64,000 bases of DNA from NCBI GenBank assembly GCA_028274465.1, contig CM051456.1, positions 65,706,753 through 65,770,752 of the forward strand. Reading direction: 5' to 3'. Of the stretch, positions 47,101-59,165 are shown in pieces. Source of the DNA: Plantago ovata. Its lineage: Eukaryota > Streptophyta > Magnoliopsida > Lamiales > Plantaginaceae. The notes under the pieces were generated by a model that was not told where the DNA came from, ran no database searches, and saw only the letters and a list, made by a program, of their open reading frames with translations. How positions within the stretch are numbered: position 1 is the stretch's first letter; the number at the start of each line of letters is the position of its first letter. The position numbers and the translations under genes are program-made.

Positions 47101-50100
47101 ATCAACTGATTCCACCAGTCCCACCCTCTTCCAAAAAGAAGAAATTCTTTGAGGAAAACAAAATTGAAGCAAGAGAAGCCCTAGAAGAAATCCAAATTGT
47201 CGAAGGAAGTGCCGACAAGGTCACAAAAATTGGCACAGAGATGGCCACTGAAGTCAGGATGAAGCTCATCCAATGTTTGAAAGATAACAATGATGTCTTC
47301 GCGTGGAGCACCGAGGACCTGAAGGGGATCGACCCACGTGTCGCCGTTCACCGTCTGAACGTGGATCCATCGATCACCCACATCAGAGAAAAGCGAAGAG
47401 ACTTCAGTGCGGAAGATAACGCCATCATAGAAGCGGAAGTACAAAGGCTCCTTAAAGCTGGCCACATCAAAGAAGTGAGATACTCAGACTGGGTATGCAA
47501 CGTGGTCCTCGTGGAGAAGGGTCCGGGAAAATGGCGAATGTGCAACAACTTTACAAGGCTCAACAAGTTTTGCCCGAAGGATCCATACCCTCTCCCTAGG
47601 ATCGACCAGCTCGTTGATTCCACCGCTGGATGCGCCCTCCTGAGTTTCATGGATGCATACCAGGGCTTCTACCAGGTCAAAATGGCCAAAGATGACGTGC
47701 CTAAAACCGCCTTCTTCGCTAACGGCAATGTGTATTGCTTCAACGTGATGCCATTTGGCCTCAAGAACGCCGGAGCGACCTACCAGAGGCTGGTCAACAA
47801 GATGTTCAAGGAAGAGCTGGGCAAAACAATGGAGGTATATGTCGATGACATGCTCGTCAAGAGCAAGACCGAGGAGCAACATGTAGCTTACCTGACAAAA
47901 TGCTTCTCAATCTTGAGAAAGTATGGCATGAAGCTCAACCCGGCAAAGTGTACCTTCGGTGTCAAAGGGGGGAAGTTCCTCGGTTACATGGTGACCGAAA
48001 GAGGAATAGAAGCGAACCCCGAGAAGATAAAGGCCATCCTCGACATTCCCCAACCTCAGTCCATCAATGAGGTGCAACAATTGGTCGGAAAATCAATTGC
48101 ATTGAGTAGGTTCATCTCAAGGTCGGCCGAGAAAAATCTACCTTTTTTCAAGGTATTGAGAAAGAGCAGCCACTTCGAGTGGACAAAGGAGTGCGAGGAA
48201 GCCTTCGAGAAGCTGAAAGAATACCTACTCGCTCCCCCTCTATTGTCAAAGCCCGTGGACGGAGAGGTACTCTATCTGTACTTAGCAGCAACCGGGGAAG
48301 CTATCAGCTCGGTTTTGGTGCGAATCCAAGGGGAACGACCACTTGCCCATCTACTACTTGAGCAAAGTACTTGCTGGGGCTGAAACGCGGTACATGGATA
48401 TCGAGAGGCTTTCCTTTGCCCTCGTTTATACGGCAAGGAGGCTAAAACCCTACTTTGGGGCTCACAAGGTTGTTGTTTTGACAAAGCAACCTCTCAAGCA
48501 AGTCCTCGGAAAGCCCGAAAATTCGGGAAGAATGGCAAGGTGGGCGATTGAGCTAAGCGAGTACGACATCGACTATCAAGCACCCGTAGCCAAGAAAGCA
48601 CAAGTCATAGCCGACTTCCTCGTGGAGTATCCCTCAAAAGGAACTACAGAGGAAAACTCTTCAGCAACAAAGAGTGCTATGATGATGGTCGAAGAGCATC
48701 CCCATCAAAACAACCCAATGCGAGCTCTGGAGGATGCTTTAAAAGAGCTTAAGGCAATGTCCCAAACCAAAAGGAAGAGGCATGAAGTGTTCCTGACAGA
48801 GGAAACCGACGAGCCAAAGGGTGCGGAGACCGTCTCTCCAAAACCCAAAGAGCTAGTCGACCACGGAGACGTTTGGATTCTTCATGTTGATGGCTCCTCG
48901 TCAGGAAAAAATGGCGGGATAGGAATATACTTCAAGAGTCCTGGAGGGGCTGAACTAGAGTACGCCGTTACTCTTAGCTTCCCGGTCTCCAACAATGAAG
49001 CAGAATATGAAGCCATCCTCATCGCTCTACGTATGGCAAAGTCATTGGAAGTGAAGAAGCTACATCTCTTCACCGATTCTCAACTGGCCGAGAAGCAAAT
49101 CTCGGGGAAATTCAGAACCAAGAAAGACTCACTTGCTGAGTACAAGAGCGCCATCACGGAAGAGATTCAAAAGTTTGAAAGCTGTGAGATTGAAAAGTTC
49201 TCAAGAGATCTCAATCAAAGGGCAGATGCCCTATCAAAGTATGCTTCAGCCTCCGGAGGAGTGGACACCCGGAACGTGATACTCATGAGAATCAATGCAT
49301 CAGCTTTGTGGTCATCGAAGCCAAACATCTTGGCAATTGACGATCAACCGAATTGGATGCAAGAGATAACAACATATCTCAAAAATGGAAGCCTTCCTCG
49401 TGACAAGGCTGAAGCGAGGAGAATAAAAGGGAAAGCTCCTCGATACATCATGCAAGGAGACTACTTGTACAAAAGGTCTTTCGAGGGAGTCTACTTGAGA
49501 TGCGTCGCCGAGCACGAAGTTCAAAAACTTCTTGGAGAGATGCATCGAGGAAGTTGCGGCGACCACGCCGGAGGAAGAACCCTCGCGCAAAAAGTCATTC
49601 GACAAGGATATTACTGGCCCACTGTTCGCGAAGACGCTGCCCAATTTGTGAGAAAGTGCGAGGAGTGTCAATTGCACGCCAATTTGATCAACGTCCCGGC
49701 GAAACCTCTCATGCCCATCGCCATCACTTGCCCGTTCGACATATGGGGCATCGACATAGTCGGTCCCTTTCCAAGAGGCACGGGTCAAAAGAAGTTCATC
49801 ATCGTTGCGGTCGAATACTTTAGCAAGTGGGCGGAAGTTGAGGCAGTCTCTACCATCACCGAACAAAGAGTCATGAACTTCGTCTGGAGGAACATCGTGT
49901 GTCGATTTGGCTTGCCAAGGGTCCTCATCTCGGATAATGGTGCTCAATTTTGCGGCCAAAGATTCAATGAATGGTGCAAGGAAATGAAGATTGAGAGGAG
50001 GTATACCTCTGTAGGGCATCCTCAATCCAATGGGCAAACAGAAGCCGTCAACAAAATCCTCGTCAACAACTTGCAGAAGAGGTTCGCTACCAATAGGGAC

Positions 50101-50577
50101 TGGGTCGACGAGCTTGATGGAGTGGTGTGGGCATACCGCACTACTTCAAAAACAGCTACGAGAGAGACTCCCTTCTCGCTAGTTTATGGGTCCGAGGCGG
50201 TCATACCAGCAGAAGTGGCGGTGGAAACCCTCAGAATCCAAGGGTACCAACCCGAGGACAATCATACGGAGAGACTTTTCGACCTCGAGACAATCAGCGA
50301 ATCGAGGACCAACGCCTTGGCCAATATCCTCAGATATCAAGCACTTATCGCGAAGACCTACAACAAAGGCGTAAGAGAAAGAGACTTCCAAGTTGGAGAC
50401 CTAGTACTCCGAAGAGCAGACATCTTGGGCAAAGTGGGGAAGATGCAACCCAATTGGGAAGGCCCCTACAAGATAATTGAGGCGAGGTCCAACGGAAGTT
50501 ATCGGCTTCAAGACATGGAGGGAAGGGTATTGAAAAATCCTTGGAATACTTCTAACCTCCAGAGATTCTACGCTTGA
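44184..50577 (+). pseudogene. Gypsy gag-pol polyprotein, single frameshift in RNase H
   Basis: ATG at 44184 (MPPRRSNRLA). First frame (to 48383): Gag domain about residues 335-510 (KDYLVRFGTKMDAYGHDSRT, GEAMKWWSRLP), zinc finger C618-H621-H626-C631, protease DTG 780-782, RT about 1095-1300 with YVDD 1219-1222, then the start of RNase H. The frame is lost by one base at about 48325-48345, where the YYLSKVLAGAETRY segment continues in the next frame to 50577. Second frame (numbered from 48343): end of RNase H 1-80, second RNase H about 178-300 (LHVDGSSSGKNGGIG), integrase zinc finger about 398-445, core D471, D531, E567 (D-59-D-35-E), and a GPY-type C terminus (EGPYKIIEARSNGSYRL). All key catalytic residues are present. 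With LTRs this fresh, the frameshift may be real, programmed or a sequencing error. Confidence 0.95.
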
Positions 50578-51373
50578 AGTCGCCAAGAGAAAAAGCTTTT
50601 TGAAAACTTAGGTGGAAGGTCCATTGATCGAGGAGGATTCCTCACTGATCCAAGTGAGAGGTACCCCTTGCTTTTGTTAAAAAGTTGTTGTAAGCAAGCT
50701 GGCCGAAGAGCCCCCATTGTAATTGCATTTCCGACAAATCAATACAATGTCTCTTTCAACAAGAAAATATGCAAGTATAGAGCTACTATACTCAAAAAAT
50801 AAGACTACTCGAGCGAGAAAGCTTACTTTAAGAAAAGCTATTCGATTTCAATGATTAAGGGGAACCCTCCCCGCGCTCTAAACTCTATAAGAGGATCGAT
50901 CAGGAAACCACTCAAAGAAGAAAAAGCGAGTAGATGGAAGTGATCGAGGAGAGAGACTTCCAGTCTTTCTAACTCAACACTTAGAAATTTTTCTTGGTTT
51001 AAACACTTAGAATTTTTTCTCAAATCACCCAGATGATCGAGAAGCGTCAGTAGATCGAGGAGCTCGCAGTGAAGAACATTGGTTCTCGATTCTGTCCTAT
51101 ACTTGTTCAATTACTTTATCCAAGTTATACGTCATAACAAAAATTGGATTTAGAAAAAACACAAGTGTGGAAATCGAAGAGCAGGGCATTCTTATTGAAA
51201 GGAAAAGAGTAGCAAGGAAACAACAACAGTGACATATAAGTTACAAGCATAATGTTGCGAGGAGTGCCACAAAGGGCCGAATAAAGATTGTTTGAAAATA
51301 AAAACAAGTACTGAAAAGGGAAAAATTACAACATAACCCGAGCATACTCGGTCTTCAAGGAGGCTCCCCGATC
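50578..51373. other. Gypsy non-coding stretch between pol and the antisense gene
   Basis: About 800 bp with no convincing coding sequence on either strand. The pol and antisense frames converge here, so it presumably serves as 3' untranslated sequence for both. No clear terminator signal was identified. Confidence 0.6.
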
Positions 51374-54300
51374 CTAGCGCGTACGGCTGTCTGTGAATTC
51401 TGTGACCGGGGTGGTCGCGCTGGCATCTCCTCCTCGAACGGTGCTCGCTTCTGGGCCTTCAGGCTCTTCGCGTTCCTGAGCTCTAGCCTCCTCGATCGCC
51501 TTTTGATACATAGTGAGCTCGGGCTCAACGAAGTCAGCTGCCCTCCCGAGGACCGGATCGCTCAACTTTATCCAGGCCGCGTTGCGAAGAGCCGCCTTCT
51601 CGAACGGGAAGATGATCCCGCTTCTCAAGCATTCAGGCACCCAGGCGGGGAGATAAGCCGGCTTGCTGGGATAAGGTACCTCCGGATCGGTCACCAACTC
51701 GCCGAACTCGCATGCCTCATGCATCTCTTCAGTAATCTCCTCATCTGGGTAAGGAGTCAGGTCCTCGCGCCGCCCGGGATGAAGGTCCTCGCGGTCATCA
51801 GCATCAAAGTCCGCCGGAAGCAGGTTGACCCTCTTTAACTGGCCAACACACGAGAAGAAGCCCTCCTCGCGCGAGGCCACTTGGACATCTCTTAAGGCCA
51901 GCTTATAGGTGACCGACGACATGAAGTCGCGAGCAGCAGAAAGGCGACTCCCTTTGAGGAAGGAGAGGACGCTTGCCTTGAACTTTTCCATGCAAATGGA
52001 CAAAGTAGCATAGGCGCCCTTAAAGCTCTTGCTCCTCGACTTTTCGCGGGAGAGCTCCTTCTCCAGCTCCTCGACCTTCAACCTCAGCTTCCCGGCCTCC
52101 GTCTCCGACACTTTGGCCTTTTTCTCTGAGGCAGCCAGCTTCTTCTCGAGGTCCTCGATGACGACCCCTATATCGGCGCGATCAGCAGCCACATGGCCAT
52201 ATGCCTCCTTCAAGTTCTCGAGCTGCAAAAGACAACAATGTTAGCGAGGAGAGAGAAATCTATACTTAGAGAAATTTCACAACAAAAAGTATAAGGATAG
52301 TTACCTGGAGCGAGCACAGGCTGAGCTCGTGCGCCCGATCAAGGTCGCTCATTTGTATGAGCCGCTTCACTTCATCGTCTCCGGAAGCGGCCACCTTACC
52401 CTTCTTACGGGCAGGCTCGTTGTTACCCCCTAAAATGAGCTTCCTCGCTCCTCTCTTCGCGGCAGGCCTCTCCGGCCTCTTCTCTGCCTCGATCGTGTTC
52501 AAGGCCTCCTCCTCGGCCTCCTTGGCCTCCTTCGCCCTCTTCGCGGCGGCCTCCTCCTCGGCCCTTTTAATGGCCTCAACAGGATTCTCTCTTGTCGCGA
52601 GCCCCTCCTGCACTAAGGCATCCCGATGATGCGCGGCGTTGCGAGGAGGGGTCAAATTCAAAGACCCGAGAATCTTCGTCTGCTTGTTTGCCAACCTTTG
52701 TTTCCTCCTTTGCTCCTCCTTGGCAGCCAATGTCTTCGACATTATCCACTGGAACCAATAAGCTGCAAGAGCATAAACACAAGTTAGTAAACTCGAGGAG
52801 TAGTAAAAAGCGAAGAGAAAAGCAAGAGAGCGAGGACACATCACAACAGAAAGTAAGCAAGGAAAAATTACAAGTACAAAAGCAAAAGAAAAGCGCGAAG
52901 AGCTAGTTACCGAAGAGGACTTTTCGGGTATATCGGTTCCCGATATACCCTGTGTATGCGTAAGGTGAAAGTCCCGCCAAGTAAGGAAGCGGCTGAAGGA
53001 CCAACCCCCAATAAAAATACTTCTCGGGATGGGGTCCCCGATTTTGCTCCTCGAGCTCAGCAACCCAGGGATCGGCCTCCTCGGGCAATGGATGCTTGTC
53101 CGCTATCTTTCCTCGAAACATCAGTTTCGGCACTCCCCACTCCAGCTCCTCCTCGGTCATGTTAGGCAACCTTCTCTTCCTAATGTAGAAGTACCTGTGG
53201 AACCACTTGTAGCCCGAGGAGCTTGGAGCGTCCATTATGAACCCAAGGCCTGGTCGAGCGTTGAAGTAGTAAAAATACTTGTTCCCGGAGCTCATCGAGA
53301 CTCGGAACAGTTGGTTGAAATTGTGGAAATTAAGCTCGATCCCCCTCTTCATGCAAAAGACTCCAAAGCATACGAGGGTTCCAAAGGCGCTTGGCACCAA
53401 TTGCCAAGGAGCGATCCCCAACGTATTGAAGATATCGCGGAAAGCATCACAGAAGGGGAGGATCCATCCTCGATCCAAGCTAAGGCAGTGAACGGCCATG
53501 TACCCCGGAGGAGCATTATAAAAAGTCTGATCCTCTTTGGGCACGAGGATGTCAAACTTATTCTCGGGGAGAGAATACTTCCACCTCAGTGTGGGCACCT
53601 CGTCGAGCTTGACGGTAGAGGAGGTGGTCGGTATAATCCCGTCCTCGTTCTTCTCCCCATTAGGATCGGGGAGGTCGACCGTGCGAGCACTCTTGGTGAA
53701 CTTCTTCTCAGCAGCGTTAGTAGTTTTTGGCTCTGGCTCTACGGTAACCTTGGCCCTCTTCGATTTGGCAGCCCGGGAGCGAGAAGGCCTGCTCGCTTTG
53801 CGCTCAGCCTTTTTCTTATCGGCGGCCATCTGAGCGAGGCGCATCTCATACTCCTGCTCCTCGAGCGGGTTGGGTCCTCGAGTCTCACTCGGATATGTAA
53901 AGTCTATGGCAGTCGGGTCTATGGTGTGGTAACTAGTCTCCTCCTCGCGCGCAAACCTCTTCGCGTCCCTTATCGCGCGCCTTTGCCCCTCCGAGAAGGA
54001 AGGAGACCTAGTACTCGGACCAGCTTCACTCCTATGAGTGTCTCCAATTGTTAGAGGAACTTCATCCTCCTCCTCGTCCGTGATTACAGCTCTCCTAGCT
54101 GTTTGTGGAGGGAATCTAACCCTCTTTACAGGGGAACTAGTCCGAGGAGACGTCGCCTCATCGTCCTCCTCGCTCTCATCATCCGTATCATCACTATCGA
54201 TGATTTGAACGGGTATCGAAGCCTTCCCGCGCTTCGCCGAGTGCTCACCCTCTTCATACAATGCTAAGGCCAACTCCGGCCTCTCCGTGTCGTCCATCTC

Positions 54301-54690
54301 CTCGACCCGGATCTCAGGAACGACCACGTTAACGGCCGTCCCGTAATTTCGCCCATGGACTTGGGCAGCGCGAGTTATCAACTCCGCGGATACACCGGTG
54401 TCGCGGGGACCACCTTCCTCCTCGGTACGGTCGTCGATAAAATCGTCGTCCTCGGTACGACGCCTCTTTCTGCTCACTATCTGGTAGAGGTCCTCCTCAC
54501 TCTCCGTCTCCTCATCCTCTTCAGCAGCCTGCTCGCCACCCTGCTCGAGATGAGGCTCCTCGTTAGCCTCCTCGATTGTCTCATCAAGGAAGGTCGCCGA
54601 TACGTCTGACGTATCAGGCGACGTAGTATGGTCGCTCCCATACTCTCCGGCGGCCGAGATGTTCTGGCTATCGTCGCTTCTCTCGGACAT
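51374..54690 (-). CDS. Antisense three-exon gene of the gypsy element, ~1,028 codons, gypsy-type transposon domain
   Basis: Minus-strand exons: 54690-52911, 52762-52305, 52222-51374. Introns of 148 and 82 nt have GT-AG ends (donors TTCG|GTAACT and CCAG|GTAACT; acceptors ...CTCTTGCAG and ...CTTTTGCAG). The joins keep the frame (phases 1 and 0), giving 3,087 nt with the stop. ATG at 54690 (MSERSDDSQN). Residues ~1-360 are very acidic and low-complexity with basic patches. About 365-510 (WILPFCDAFRDIFNTLGIAP ... FGVFCMKRGIELNFHNFNQL ... YKWFHRYFYIRKRRLP) matches the 'putative gypsy type transposon' family domain (Pfam PF04195) by pattern. The C-terminal part is Lys/Glu-rich with a long coiled coil (LENLKEAYGH onward). 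Function unknown. No internal stop is present. Confidence 0.82.
52223..52304 (-). other. Intron 2 of the antisense gene (82 nt)
   Basis: GT at 52304-52303, AG at 52224-52223, preceded by TTGTCTTTTGC. Exons on both sides read through in one frame. Confidence 0.8.
52763..52910 (-). other. Intron 1 of the antisense gene (148 nt)
   Basis: GT at 52910-52909, AG at 52764-52763, with a pyrimidine-rich end. On the sense strand it reads CT...AC, so genomic element RNA would not be spliced here. Confidence 0.8.
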
Positions 54691-55527
54691 CCTAAAGGTG
54701 GGCAAAGAAAGAAGTTAGGATGGTTTGTTATAGTCCGAGAGGTCCTTTTAGGTATGTTCATTAAGGATTCGACCTCCCGAACGGAGAAAAATCTCAAAAA
54801 GAAAAGAACGCAATAAATCAAGAAGTTACTCTACTTACAGCAAAAGTAGAGCGAGGAGCATACAAAGGAGTGACCAACCGCTCTAAAACACGAGTAAAAA
54901 ACCGAGCAGCGTAACGACATGCATGTACAGCCAAACAGGAGCGAGAACATGCAGTTACACAGAGCAAAGAGCGACCAACCGCCAAAATTTCAAGCTACAG
55001 CTGTATGCTAATGAGGAGGCTACCAGGGGATTACAGTAAATAAAGGGGATCTACTCCTACGACCATACAAGCCAAATCGGTCCGAATTACTTCCGGTGAA
55101 GTCCGTTTACAAGTCCGTTTAATAATTTTTAGGTCCAAGGCCGTTCTTAGGCCGTCATACATCATTACGGGAGGCAAAAATTGACAGAGGAAACCAACAT
55201 GCAAAAACCGAAAAGAGAAAAAGCAAGAAGGCAGGAACTTCAAGGCAATTCGAAGCAAAAACAAACGATTAAAGGCAAGAAAGAACAATGCAAGGCCGGA
55301 ATCTTACTTGGTATTGACTGGATTGAAGTTTGAAACCGGAAAGGAAGCCGGAAACGTCAAAAACTTATCTGAAACTCGCCTGAAACTCACCGGAGATGCT
55401 CCTCGAACACTACTTGGCGCGATCACTCACTCTCGTCGATCTCTCAAATGTTCCTCGCTCTCTCGTATTTGCTCTGAAAGTTCGGATTGCGAAAAGTGTG
55501 GAATGACCGAGTGTTGACCTATTTATA
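54691..55527 (-). promoter_or_regulatory. Putative promoter and 5' untranslated region of the antisense gene
   Basis: On the minus strand TATAAATA occurs at 55527-55520, about 830 nt before the ATG. Just before the ATG is a strong acceptor-like sequence (TTCTTTGCCCACCTTTAG|GATG), so a leader intron is possible. No other ORF of substance lies between. Promoter use is inferred. Confidence 0.5.
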
Positions 55528-55884
55528 GAAGGGTATCCCGGGGATACGAAACGACGCATGTCCTCGCGCCATCCGGACCGACCACGTGTCCCAGATCGAC
55601 GGTCCAGATTTCAGCCGCCTGGCGAATTACCGTTTTTGCCCTCCACGCTCCCGCTCCGGCCCGAAGACGCTCCCAACTCAGGGACGAATTACCTAACCAC
55701 GGCAATAAATCCGCGGCGCGAGCATCAGGCTACTCGAGACAAGCGGAGACAGATCGACGACCATGATCTGTCCTCCTCGGATCAACATCGCGAAAAATCT
55801 CAGAACAACGGAAATTCGACGGCCACGTGTCAGGGGACCGAGGAGCCGCCCTTGCAGCTTGCCTCCTCGAGATTCCTTCTACAC

Positions 55885-56044
55885 AAGTATCTCTCCGCGA
55901 GATTCTTTGCTAGCAAAAAAGCGGCAGGAAGTCATTCCATTCCTTTTACACAAGTATCTCTCCGCGAGATACTTTGCTAGCAAAAACATGAATACATCTC
56001 TCCTCGAGATTCCTTCTACACAAGTATCTCTCCGCGAGATACTT
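55885..56044. repeat. Three ~68-bp tandem repeats with a perfect 9-bp hairpin
   Basis: Each copy holds arms AAGTATCTC and GAGATACTT around the loop TCCGC, at 55885-55907 (one mismatch), 55952-55974 and 56022-56044. The linkers are partly shared (cttcnntagcaaaaa, gcggcaggaagtcattcc). They lie between the antisense gene's TATA box and the 3' LTR. Confidence 0.85.
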
Positions 56045-56162
56045 CGCAAGCAAAAAAGCGGCAGGAAGTCATTCCATTCCACTAAGGAATACTTACCCGG
56101 ATCCGATCTTTTCCCAGCAAAAATACCTCTTTTCATAAGGTCCGAGCAACGTCTGCTCGCAC

Positions 56163-56330
56163 CCTATAAAAAGGGGGGGGGGAGGGAGAGATAGGAGGAG
56201 GGAAAGGTACCAAGGTGCGAATACGGAAATCTTTTTTCGCCCACTACTAGTCGAGGCTCTGCTCGACCTCTACTTCAACATAGTTCCTCAACTATCTTCT
56301 ACAAAGATACTTGGAAACTAGGGGGACATA
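56163..56330 (+). other. Gypsy pre-LTR region: TATA-like site, G-run and polypurine tract
   Basis: CTATAAAAAGG followed by a long G/A-rich run at 56163-56210, then non-coding sequence. GGAAACTAGGGGGACATA (56313-56330) immediately before the LTR is the likely polypurine tract that primes plus-strand DNA synthesis. Confidence 0.7.
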
Positions 56331-57083
56331 TGTTAGGGTTGAAATATGTCCAGTCCGCATGTACGAACTGGAAGCGGTCTAAGAGCGCGACAAAGCATCA
56401 TAGGCCGTCCCTCAAGGTGCACAACCACACCCAAGTATGTCACTAAGGTGTGGATCGACCAACATAGGGTCCGACCATCACTGGGAGGACAACCCTCAAA
56501 ATAAGTTCCTCTCAAGGACAAACCTGCCAGTGGGCTCGAGGAGCATCTCTCTCGGGCTCGAGGAGGCCTTACGTCAAGGTAACGCTCCTTGACAGAAACT
56601 GAGCAGGACACTACTCGCATCACCCACGCACAAGGAAGGCACGAGGACCACGGAGCGACCAGCCATGGTTGCTCTCCTGGGCCAAGGCCCACGGACCTCC
56701 TTAATGGGCCTGGGCCGAGGAAGGCCTCAATCCTGGCCGTACACGTGGCGTGATCCTACATGACCTGAAGATGAAGGGTCTCAAGTATAAAAGGCCCTCA
56801 TTTACTCTCCAACAGTAAGCATTAACTACGTCACCCGAGCACCACTTTCACTACTCTTACTAGGGAAGCCTCACAACTCCCTACTCGTAAAGTCGCCTCT
56901 CCGGTCTGATACCTTACAGACCGGGCAAGAGACACTAACCCCCCCCTCTAGTCTATTTCAGGTACGAGGAAGCTACAAGAAGGCTCATTTCCTATATCAG
57001 AGGGACACTACAAGAAGAACTAGAAAGACCTAGAATAGCGACTCATTGCGAACTTAGAAAGAAGCACGAATTACCCTTCAACA
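56331..57083 (+). repeat. Gypsy 3' LTR (753 bp)
   Basis: Same length as the 5' LTR and the same sequence except T instead of G at 56418. Its G-box (56742-56747) and TATA box (56786-56793) now lie upstream of the copia third ORF. Confidence 0.97.
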
Positions 57084-57088
57084 TGCTC
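57084..57088. other. Gypsy target-site duplication, right
   Basis: TGCTC, matching 43339-43343. Copia sequence resumes here (ctctataaaagaaatgg), as in uninterrupted copy A at 1925-1943. Confidence 0.95.
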
Positions 57089-59165
57089 TATAAAAGAAAT
57101 GGCTCCCAAGAGACAGTCTTCTAAGTCCTCAAAGTCGTCAAAGGTTGACAGTGCCGAAACACGCACTGCTCCGGTGACTACTCCGGCCACAAACACAACG
57201 AAAGTTGTGTTGAAAAACGACCGCATTTCTGAAAAACCTATGCCTCCTTCATATCTTGACACTGCAAAGTGTGAGATGTTGATGCAATGGGGAGGTTTTG
57301 CAAAAGAAAACTACATTAGGTACTTTTATGAACAAGAACTAGATGACGAAAATGAAGAGGCGCTTGAGCTTATCAAGCAGCAAGACCTCATGAACTTTAT
57401 CTCTGCTCGCACTAAGCAAGTGAGCATGATTGATACAATGGAATTCTACAACAATGCAGAAATCCAGTCCCTTACAGATAGTAAAGGAGTCACTGAAAAA
57501 GTGATCCTTACTTATGTTCAGAACACGCAAATCGTCCTGAAATGGACTGATTTAGCGGAGATTTTTCAGATTCCAACCACTGGAATTGAAGATGACGTCA
57601 CTGCCACTGACGAAGAAATTGAAGCTTTCTACAGTGACGTCAGAAATGAGAAAATGAAGAAAGGCGAGATTGCTCCCGTGACTTGGACAAAGCACGTTAA
57701 GAGAAAGCATCTCTGCCATTCACTTGGTCTAGTAGCTATGCTACTAATAAAAGTTCTTGACTCCCAAGTTGGAGGAATTGACCAAGTAGGCCTGAGAAGA
57801 TGGCCATTGCTGATGCATATCCATGAAAATAAAACGGAACTTAACTGGGGTAAGTACATTTTCAACAGGCTTGTTGATTGTGTTACTAAGTTTAAGGTAA
57901 AGGTAGAAGACAACAAGGTCTCACCTTCATTTCCAGTCATGTATGGAATCAAGATATGTTATATCCATGAACATTTCAGGATTCAGCTAAGAAACCCATT
58001 GCCAATCAAGAAATCTGTGTGCAATGTGGGAAGATCTTTCTACAAGCAGAATGTACCTAAGATTGCTGGAAAGAAAACTAAGAAGACAACAACTGCAAAT
58101 GTTGTCAGCACAAGCTAGCAAGAAAGGTATACAACAGCTGCAGATGTTACCACTCAGCAACTTAGAGATGAAACTGCTGTTGGTGGTGGTAACACAAATG
58201 AAACTGCTGTAGAAAATCAACAAGGTACGTGTACAAGAGCCATTGTTGAAAATGCAACTATAGATGACTCTGGGAAACTGGAGAAATCTAACAAGAAAAA
58301 GCGGAAAGCTGATGATGACACTCAGACTGCAGCGTCATCAGCAAACCCCGTACCTAAGAGGAAACGGACCAGCAACAAAAGGAATAAAACACTGGCTTGC
58401 AAGTCAGTCCCTGCTGTCCAAGACCTCTCAGTCAATTCCGAGACAAATGTTGAAATGCATTTTCCAGTAGATGATGCTGAGGTGATCACTGAAGCATGTG
58501 TCAGCAATGTTGAAGTGTTTGCGGAAGCCTTCAACAATCAACTCAATGTTGATAATTCTACTGAGAATAGACCACAAGGCAGTGGAAATGAAATTCCTGC
58601 CCAAGTCCCCGATATCTACATTGTAGATAATCTAGATGATCCAACTTTGAGACCAGCAAGTGACATTGCCACTGATCTGCAAAGAGCGGCACCTGCTGAT
58701 GCTGTTGAAAAGATGATTGCTGAACAAGCAACTCATCAAGTTGCTGAAACCCCGCTTGCTGAAGGACCAGTTGCTGAGACAGCAATGGTTCCGGTTCAAG
58801 AAGTTGCTGAAACACCAGAAGCATTATTCAACGACGCATCTCGCGATGCTGAGAATACTGGCCCAAGTTCACCCAAGACATCAATTGACAAAGTCCAGCT
58901 TGTACTGGAAGAAATAAGCAAACAAATGGAGTTGGAGATTGAAGAATCATCCCACAAATCAATTGATATCTTCATGACAAGCAGTGAGCTCAAGGGTCAA
59001 GATGCTTCTGCTCAACTTGTCATTTCAGAGACAAGGGAGATTGCTGAAACCGCACAGCTTTCTCAGATAGAGCAAAACCAGAAGTCTGTTGAAGAAACAG
59101 TCCAAGAAGCTGAAGAAACTGTTAATGCTGAAAGGACTAAGCCACAACCTGTCCTTCTTCAGCCG

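Larger units (their letters stand above)
43344..57083 (+). mobile_element. Ty3/gypsy Tat-type element, 13,740 bp, very recent, nested in copia copy C
   Basis: 753-bp LTRs (TGTTAGGG...TTCAACA) at 43344-44096 and 56331-57083, flanked by the 5-bp duplication TGCTC. Inside are a primer-binding site, gag-pol in gypsy order with a second RNase H domain before integrase (a Tat-lineage hallmark), an antisense three-exon ORF between pol and the 3' LTR (also known from Tat relatives such as Grande and Retand), and a polypurine tract. The two LTRs differ at one base only (43431 G, 56418 T). The sole obvious defect is a frameshift in RNase H. Confidence 0.97.

Noticed and set aside
53029-54054. 341-codon plus-strand frame opposite the antisense gypsy gene
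   Set aside because: It is the shadow of exon 1, whose minus-strand product has a coherent domain and joins other exons in frame.
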